Assembly (NCBI GenBank): GCA_021205645.1
Contig: JAJPXE010000138.1
Location: 1 to 9,731 of the forward strand
Length of the DNA stretch: 9,731 bases
Direction of reading: 5' to 3'
Source: Candidatus Gastranaerophilales bacterium
GTDB taxonomy: Bacteria > Cyanobacteriota > Vampirovibrionia > Gastranaerophilales > Gastranaerophilaceae
The notes under the pieces were generated by a model. It saw only the letters and a program-made list of their open reading frames with translations. It searched no databases and had not been told where the DNA came from. Shown in pieces: positions 5,845-9,731 of the stretch. Numbering within the stretch: position 1 is the stretch's first letter; each line of letters begins with the position of its first letter. Made by a program: the position numbers and the translations under genes.

Positions 5845-7947
5845 ATGAGTTTAAGAACTTCAACACAAAAAAATAATTTTTCGTCCGGACAAATTGACAG
5901 AGATGTTAAAGGACGGTATGACCTGCCGCTCTTGCAAAACGGACACGAAATCTCACAAAATTTTTTCCACACCATTAAAGGCGATTGCTACTACCGCTCA
6001 GGATTTGAATTCCTTGCCGAAATCGGCTATGCCGCACTCTATGAATTTAAGTTTAATTCGGAACAATCGTATTTGCTCGTGTTTAGAATTGAATATATTG
6101 AGTTCTGGACATACGACGAAAATAACGAATTTGTACAGGTTCTGGATGATGACGGCAATGCCCTGACTCTAACGCATCCGTGGGGAACAGAAAGCTTTAA
6201 TCTCTCAATGGCACAAAACTGTGATGTTCTCTATATCACACACACCGGCGGAGAATACCCTGAATATCAACTCACAAGAACCGCAAGCAATGCATTCACG
6301 CTAACTACTACAACCTTTACTAATTCAGGCACTGCAAGCTTGTCAAATAAATCAGCTGACACTAACCACGGGTTCCCCTGTACATGCGCATTTTATGAAA
6401 ACCGCCTCGAAAGATGTTCATCCTCTCAATATGCAACCTATCTCTACGGTTCTAAAGGCGGCGACTATAATAACATTACCGTCGGAACCGGTACAAATGA
6501 CGGATTTCAATTTGATTTGGCAGAATCAAATTCAAAAGCTCGTTGGCTGGTATCGGGAGTTAACTCTCTATTAGTCGGAACGCCCGAGGGAATACTCACC
6601 GTTAACGGCGGAAGCACAACAACAGCTATAACTCCTACTGATGTATCCGCTAAATTATCCTGCCGTGTTCCGGTATCAAGTGTCCTGCCGGTCTACGTCG
6701 ATAACTATGCTTTTTTTGTTACCGCTAACGGCAGACAGATACATATGTTTGAATATGATGTACTTCTGGAACAGTTTAAATCAACTAACCTTTCTAAAGG
6801 CAACTATGAAATTACTAAAGGCGGTATTACCAAACTCGCCTATAAATTTGACAGGTTCGGGCTAATCTATGCAATAGTGGGCGGTCAATTACTCTCTTTG
6901 TGTTTCTCTAACGATGAAGCTGTCAACGCTCAATCTAAATTCCTGACAGACGGAGAATTTATTGATATATGCACTGTAACACGTCCGGATGGTGATTTCG
7001 ATTTGTTTGCAAATGTCAAAAGAACAATTAACGGCATTACAAGATATTACCTTGAAAGATTAACCGAAACAGTCGAGTTCAGCCGCTTTGAAGATTTTGT
7101 TTCGGAAATTCCTGACGATGCAACAGATACAGAAATCCTCGAAATCAAACAGGAAGATGAATACGCCTATTACAGAATGATTGCCGAAGAATTAAGAGAG
7201 TGTAATTATCTCGACTGCTCCGTTAAATATTCCGGATTGCATACGGAAACTATAACACTCGACGACGATATCCTCACCTGCTCAGATGAAATATTCACAG
7301 AGACCGATACCGGAAGAAGAATATGGTTCAAAACAATCACCGGACGGGAATACGGCTCTATGGATATCGTAGAATATATTTCTGAAACTCAAGTAAGAGT
7401 TAATGTTCTGCAAACTCCGACAAGCAGCACAACTTCAAACTGGTATCTCTCAGCTACGGTGTTTTCAGGACTTGAACACCTCGAGGGCGAAACCGTTGCA
7501 ATCGTCGGCAACGGCGGGTATATCGGCGACTTTGTGGTAACAGACGGCGAAGTAGATATTTCTTCTGCTAATACTAATAAAGTTGGCTCTGCTATTATCG
7601 GCTTAAAATACAAAGGTGTTCTGAAAAGCCCTAATCTCGGACTCGATATGTCATCTCAAGGAACGCAAACTTATACAAATATGAAAAATATCTATAAAAT
7701 AGGGCTGAACCTCTCACACTCCGCAGGCGGAAAAGCCGGCGACAGTATGTATCACCTCGAAGATGTTCAGGACTTCGACCCCGGGGGAATGTTTGATATA
7801 CCGCCTCTTCCGATGAACAGCCTTAAAGAAATTAACTACGAAAGTAACTACGAAAAAGATAAACACTACTATATAGTTCAGGATAAACCGCTGCCGTTCC
7901 ATATCTCCGCTATTATTCCGCACTACAAACACGTTTCAAAAACCTGA
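5845..7947 (+). CDS. tail tubular protein B-like nozzle (T7 gp12-like)
   Basis: The 700-aa product is a little shorter than T7 gp12 (about 800 aa), which forms the tail nozzle below the adaptor and gates DNA exit. The N-terminus carries the family signature: NNFSSGQIDRDVKGRYDL followed by a GHEISQNFFHTIKGDCYYRSGFEFL block, that is F..G.+...+.GR.D...L..G.....N......G...+R.G..F. Further on are MAQNCDVLYITHTGGEYP at about residue 121, FYENRLERCSSSQYATYLYGS with D.F.FDLAES...ARWLVS over about 190-235, a VYVDNYAFFVTANGRQIHMFEYD strand set at about 285-307, and GITRYYLERL near 397. This is the strand-rich pattern of the family. AAAAGGAA at 5831-5838 is 7 nt before the ATG. It ends 2 nt from the remnant of a convergent toxin gene, with no terminator between. 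Confidence 0.9.
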   Translation: MSLRTSTQKNNFSSGQIDRDVKGRYDLPLLQNGHEISQNFFHTIKGDCYYRSGFEFLAEIGYAALYEFKFNSEQSYLLVFRIEYIEFWTYDENNEFVQVLDDDGNALTLTHPWGTESFNLSMAQNCDVLYITHTGGEYPEYQLTRTASNAFTLTTTTFTNSGTASLSNKSADTNHGFPCTCAFYENRLERCSSSQYATYLYGSKGGDYNNITVGTGTNDGFQFDLAESNSKARWLVSGVNSLLVGTPEGILTVNGGSTTTAITPTDVSAKLSCRVPVSSVLPVYVDNYAFFVTANGRQIHMFEYDVLLEQFKSTNLSKGNYEITKGGITKLAYKFDRFGLIYAIVGGQLLSLCFSNDEAVNAQSKFLTDGEFIDICTVTRPDGDFDLFANVKRTINGITRYYLERLTETVEFSRFEDFVSEIPDDATDTEILEIKQEDEYAYYRMIAEELRECNYLDCSVKYSGLHTETITLDDDILTCSDEIFTETDTGRRIWFKTITGREYGSMDIVEYISETQVRVNVLQTPTSSTTSNWYLSATVFSGLEHLEGETVAIVGNGGYIGDFVVTDGEVDISSANTNKVGSAIIGLKYKGVLKSPNLGLDMSSQGTQTYTNMKNIYKIGLNLSHSAGGKAGDSMYHLEDVQDFDPGGMFDIPPLPMNSLKEINYESNYEKDKHYYIVQDKPLPFHISAIIPHYKHVSKT

Positions 7948-7949
7948 CT

Positions 7950-8083
7950 CTAAGACAGCAAGACAAAGAATAATGATAACAGTCCGGCAGTCTTTAAAAT
8001 TGCTTTCAATCCGTTATTCTTATCAGCTGCCAACCGTTCTCTTTAAGTATTCTACAAAGTTTTTTACCCGTAATATTTTTCAT
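7950..8083 (-). pseudogene. hicA: hicA toxin remnant with internal deletion and frameshift
   Basis: Too short to stand out as an open frame, this was found by reading past the HicB stop. A minus-strand ATG at 8083-8081 overlaps the hicB TGA (ATGA junction) and begins a frame of 25 codons ending at 8006. It reads M, K, N, then ITGKKLCRILKENGW and QLIRIT, the N-terminal strand-helix of HicA (typically .SGKEL.K.L.+NGW.L.R..GSHH). Immediately afterwards, in another frame from 8012, comes GLKAILKTAGL, the C-terminal HicA helix (typically GTL+.ILKQAGL), which runs on to a TAG at 7952-7950. The middle of the family, with the GSHH histidine used for mRNA cleavage and the central strands, is missing; from family length about 25-30 codons are gone. 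The gene should give at most an inactive 25-residue peptide. HicB-then-HicA order with overlap is common for the short-HicB subgroup. Confidence 0.85.
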
Positions 8084-8265
8084 AGAGCAATGGAAATAAC
8101 CTCATCTTCGGCAGATATGTCAACCGAAAACCACGCAATAATAGCTTCTTTAATGTTTTCCTTAAGTTCATCAAGCGTATCACCCTGACTAAAGCAGCCT
8201 TTCAGGGCAGGAACTTCCGCCCAATATCCGGTTTCTTCTTTGTGTAAAACAACATCAAACTTCAT
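8080..8265 (-). CDS. hicB: HicB-family antitoxin (short form)
   Basis: The 61-aa product has the partial RNase H-like HicB fold: MKFDVVLHKEETGYWAEVPAL (strand, turn, strand), KGCFSQGDTLDELKENIKEAI (the conserved LPGC.++GDT.+E...N++EAI) and a C-terminal strand EVISIAL, which is how short HicB proteins without a DNA-binding domain normally end. It therefore looks complete. HicB proteins bind and block HicA, a small mRNA interferase. GAGGTG (8276-8271 on this strand) is 5 nt before the ATG, so translation is likely. The gene is antisense to the phage late operon, between the nozzle and ejection genes, and is followed by a broken hicA. Late transcription across it would produce antisense RNA to hicB. 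It may protect the host against related HicA toxins or be a decaying leftover. Confidence 0.88.
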   Translation of the reverse strand: MKFDVVLHKEETGYWAEVPALKGCFSQGDTLDELKENIKEAIIAWFSVDISAEDEVISIAL

Positions 8266-8284
8266 ATGTACACCTCATATACTT

Positions 8285-8312
8285 AGTTTAACTTATTTTT
8301 TTTATTTTTCAA
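8285..8312 (-). promoter_or_regulatory. sigma70-like promoter for hicB
   Basis: On the minus strand, TTGAAA (8312-8307; five of six to the -35 consensus) is separated by 16 A/T-rich bases from TAAACT (8290-8285; four of six to the -10 consensus). Transcription would begin at about 8279, just ahead of the hicB ribosome binding site. The 60-nt spacer is extremely AT-rich, so chance matches are possible. It would allow hicB expression independent of the late operon, as usual for accessory phage genes. Confidence 0.45.
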
Positions 8313-8334
8313 GTCTACAGAAAGGGATAAAATT

Positions 8335-8874
8335 ATGGCATTACCATTATTACCAATAATTCTGGGAGTTGCAGCCCTCGGCTCGGGCATTGTTCAGGGA
8401 ATATCTTCCGTTAAAAATGCTAAATCGCAAGCCGATGCACTGCACGACAGCACACAGGCTAAAATCAACGAAAGAGCAAAAGAAGCTGTTAAACTTATGC
8501 AGCAGCAAAAAACCTCTTATCTTAAAGGCGGAGTATACTTCGATACCGGAACTCCGACAGAAGTCATCAACGAAACATATAACACATCAATGGATGATAT
8601 CAATGCAATGATTAAAGATGCTAACACCCAAACTAAAAACCTTGAAAGACAGGGTAAAACCGCTTTCTTTTCTTCTATACTAAATGGTGTCGTTGGTGCG
8701 GCTGCATCATACTACGGTGCTGCCGGTCTGGCAGGCGCAGCAGGGAATTCAAGTTCCGGAAACTCCCTGACAAGAAACTTTAAAAACTGGTGGAATGCTA
8801 TCCAGGCCAACGGAAAAACAGGCGGGTTCGGCGGCGTTCAATCCGGCGGCGACAGTAGCAGTCTGTTTGCTTAA
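8335..8874 (+). CDS. internal virion (ejection) protein, T7 gp14-like
   Basis: The 179-aa product has a hydrophobic, Gly/Ala-rich N-terminus (residues 3-26, LPLLPIILGVAALGSG onward), then a long Lys/Gln/Ala-rich helix (about 27-62), then KGGVYFDTGTPTEVINET (64-81). That last block is the SGV...GGTP..V...T motif typical of small podovirus internal virion proteins. A second helix and a second hydrophobic Ala/Gly segment follow (about 111-137, FFSSILNGVVGAAASYYGAAG), before a Ser/Gly-rich tail. In T7 the counterpart leaves the capsid at infection and inserts into the outer membrane as the first part of the DNA-ejection channel; the two hydrophobic segments agree with that. AAAGGG at 8321-8326 is 8 nt before the ATG. 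The next ejection gene follows after a hairpin repeat. Assignment is by motif, length and position. Confidence 0.78.
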   Translation: MALPLLPIILGVAALGSGIVQGISSVKNAKSQADALHDSTQAKINERAKEAVKLMQQQKTSYLKGGVYFDTGTPTEVINETYNTSMDDINAMIKDANTQTKNLERQGKTAFFSSILNGVVGAAASYYGAAGLAGAAGNSSSGNSLTRNFKNWWNAIQANGKTGGFGGVQSGGDSSSLFA

Positions 8875-8879
8875 TGATT

Positions 8880-8922
8880 CGGCAGACCGTGTAAAACGCA
8901 CAGCGTTTTACACCCGCTGCCG
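8880..8922. repeat. dispersed GC-rich hairpin repeat, copy B
   Basis: The outer stem CGGCAG (8880-8885) pairs with CTGCCG (8917-8922), with the same ACC and CCG internal loop as copy A. The inner stem is GTGTAAAACGC (8889-8899) with GCGTTTTACAC (8903-8913), 11 perfect pairs around ACA. The 13 left and 15 right terminal bases equal those of copy A, but everything between differs and still pairs. It starts 6 nt after the stop of the gp14-like gene and lies 42 nt before the next start; there is no T-tract after it. Confidence 0.88.
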
Positions 8923-8963
8923 CAATGGTCCGGAAAAGTCAATACAAATAAGGGAAAATTATT

Positions 8964-9731
8964 ATGGTTCACATACAACGGGGCGACGAAAGACAATATC
9001 TCCCGCAGGGAATTGCTCAAAAAGATTTCTCCGGCGAATATGCAGCTATGTTTAATCAGGGTGTTAATTCCGCCGTCACAATTACTCAAAAAGCTAACGA
9101 ATCAACTCTGGCTAATAACCAGATTGATTTGTCAACAAAATTTCTTGCAAAAAATAATGAAATCAATACTAAATATCAGGCAGACCCGACTAATCCCGAA
9201 AGAGAAAATGAACTGCAACAAACTTTCGAATCACTTGCAGCTCAGTATAAAATTAATCCCGCCTGCCAGAGTCAATGGAACGATATTAAAAATAACGTCT
9301 ATAACAGATATAAAACATATAACGCACAATGGCAGGAAAAACAACAACAAACAAATATCCAAATCAATTTAAAAAACGGATATGAATCTTTAATAAACCA
9401 GGTTTCTACACTGGGCTTAAACGGTGCAGGCGTTGACGAAGTTCGGCTTGTTTATGCAAACGGTATCGAGGGGCTTAGAAATAGTGCAACTGCCGGACTC
9501 GGTGAAGTTGTGGTGAATGATTTTCTGAAAAGCTCCACCCACGATTGTATGGCCACATACGTTTCAGCTCTGGCACTAAATAACCCGCTTGCAGCACAAG
9601 AACTATTGCAGAATGAAAGTGTGAGAAACGACCTTGACAATGCAGAAACTATTGAAAAACTCGAAAACTATATCGCTCAATCATTGAGCAACCAAAGTAA
9701 AAGAACTGCCGTAAACGAACTCTGCAACGTC
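8964..9731 (+). CDS. internal virion (ejection) protein, T7 gp15-like, 3' end outside window
   Basis: From the ATG at 8964 the frame stays open for 256 codons to the window end, so the gene is partial. AAGGGA at 8950-8955 lies 8 nt upstream and fixes the start. The visible product begins MVHIQRGDERQYLPQGIA and is then almost wholly helical, hydrophilic and Gln/Asn-rich, with no signal peptide or membrane segment. It includes INTKYQADPTNPERENELQQ, NPACQSQWNDIKNNVYNRYK and a later ALALNNPLAAQELL segment; the last resembles the YI..L...NP..A..LL helices seen in large podovirus internal proteins. Place and style fit the second ejection protein, which follows the gp14-like one in T7-like genomes and forms the periplasmic part of the ejection channel. 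A tail-fibre or unrelated structural role is less likely. The specific gp15 equivalence is inferred from synteny. Confidence 0.72.
   Translation, partial: MVHIQRGDERQYLPQGIAQKDFSGEYAAMFNQGVNSAVTITQKANESTLANNQIDLSTKFLAKNNEINTKYQADPTNPERENELQQTFESLAAQYKINPACQSQWNDIKNNVYNRYKTYNAQWQEKQQQTNIQINLKNGYESLINQVSTLGLNGAGVDEVRLVYANGIEGLRNSATAGLGEVVVNDFLKSSTHDCMATYVSALALNNPLAAQELLQNESVRNDLDNAETIEKLENYIAQSLSNQSKRTAVNELCNV

Noticed and set aside
5685..5876. 63-aa Ala/Pro/Arg-rich open frame across the GC-rich island
   Set aside because: It starts with TTG without a ribosome binding site, its composition simply reflects the hairpins, and it runs into the start of the nozzle gene in another frame.
7973..8188. 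71-aa plus-strand open frame between nozzle and ejection genes
   Set aside because: It is the antisense of hicB and the hicA remnant; the HicB motifs on the minus strand decide the strand.
9013..9372. 119-aa open frame on the plus strand in another frame
   Set aside because: It overlaps the longer frame from 8964, which has a good ribosome binding site and phage-like composition; this one has neither.

Overview
The window is part of the late (virion assembly) operon of an AT-rich podovirus-like phage or prophage. It uses the standard genetic code and clear AAAGGAG-type ribosome binding sites. I see no host gene, so the host cannot be named; a low-GC bacterium with strong Shine-Dalgarno initiation is all the sequence supports. 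There is no integrase, att site, tRNA or CRISPR in view, so whether the phage is temperate is open.

Layout, all on + unless stated. The C-terminal end of a Gp13-like (GNAT-like, DUF2833-type) protein (1-221) overlaps the portal gene (214-2043). Next come a Bbp19-like small virion protein (2044-2349), the head scaffold (2342-3214) and an unrecognised 218-aa protein (3236-3892). A long hairpin (3942-4004) sits just upstream of the major capsid gene (4032-4961), which ends at a strong intrinsic terminator (4968-5005). Then follow the tail tubular protein A-like adaptor (5063-5674), a very GC-rich hairpin island (5688-5828), the tail tubular protein B-like nozzle (5845-7947), a minus-strand hicB antitoxin with a wrecked hicA (7950-8265), and two internal virion (ejection) proteins: a gp14-like one (8335-8874) and a gp15-like one (8964 to beyond the window end).

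The genes form one assembly pathway. Scaffold and major capsid protein build the procapsid around the portal; the A-like adaptor and B-like nozzle close the portal after packaging; the two internal proteins are carried in the head and leave with the DNA at infection. The order portal, scaffold, capsid, A, B, internal proteins is that of T7-like and BPP-1-like podoviruses.

Two things do not belong to this standard plan. The first is the hicBA cassette, inserted antisense between the nozzle and ejection genes. It has its own promoter-like sequence and an apparently complete short HicB, but hicA has lost its central part, including the place where the catalytic histidine lies, so the phage seems to carry an antitoxin without a toxin. 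The second is a family of GC-rich hairpins lying between late genes. Two copies, about 3.1 kb apart, have identical outer ends but different inner stems that each remain perfectly paired, which looks like selection on structure or a mobile palindromic element.
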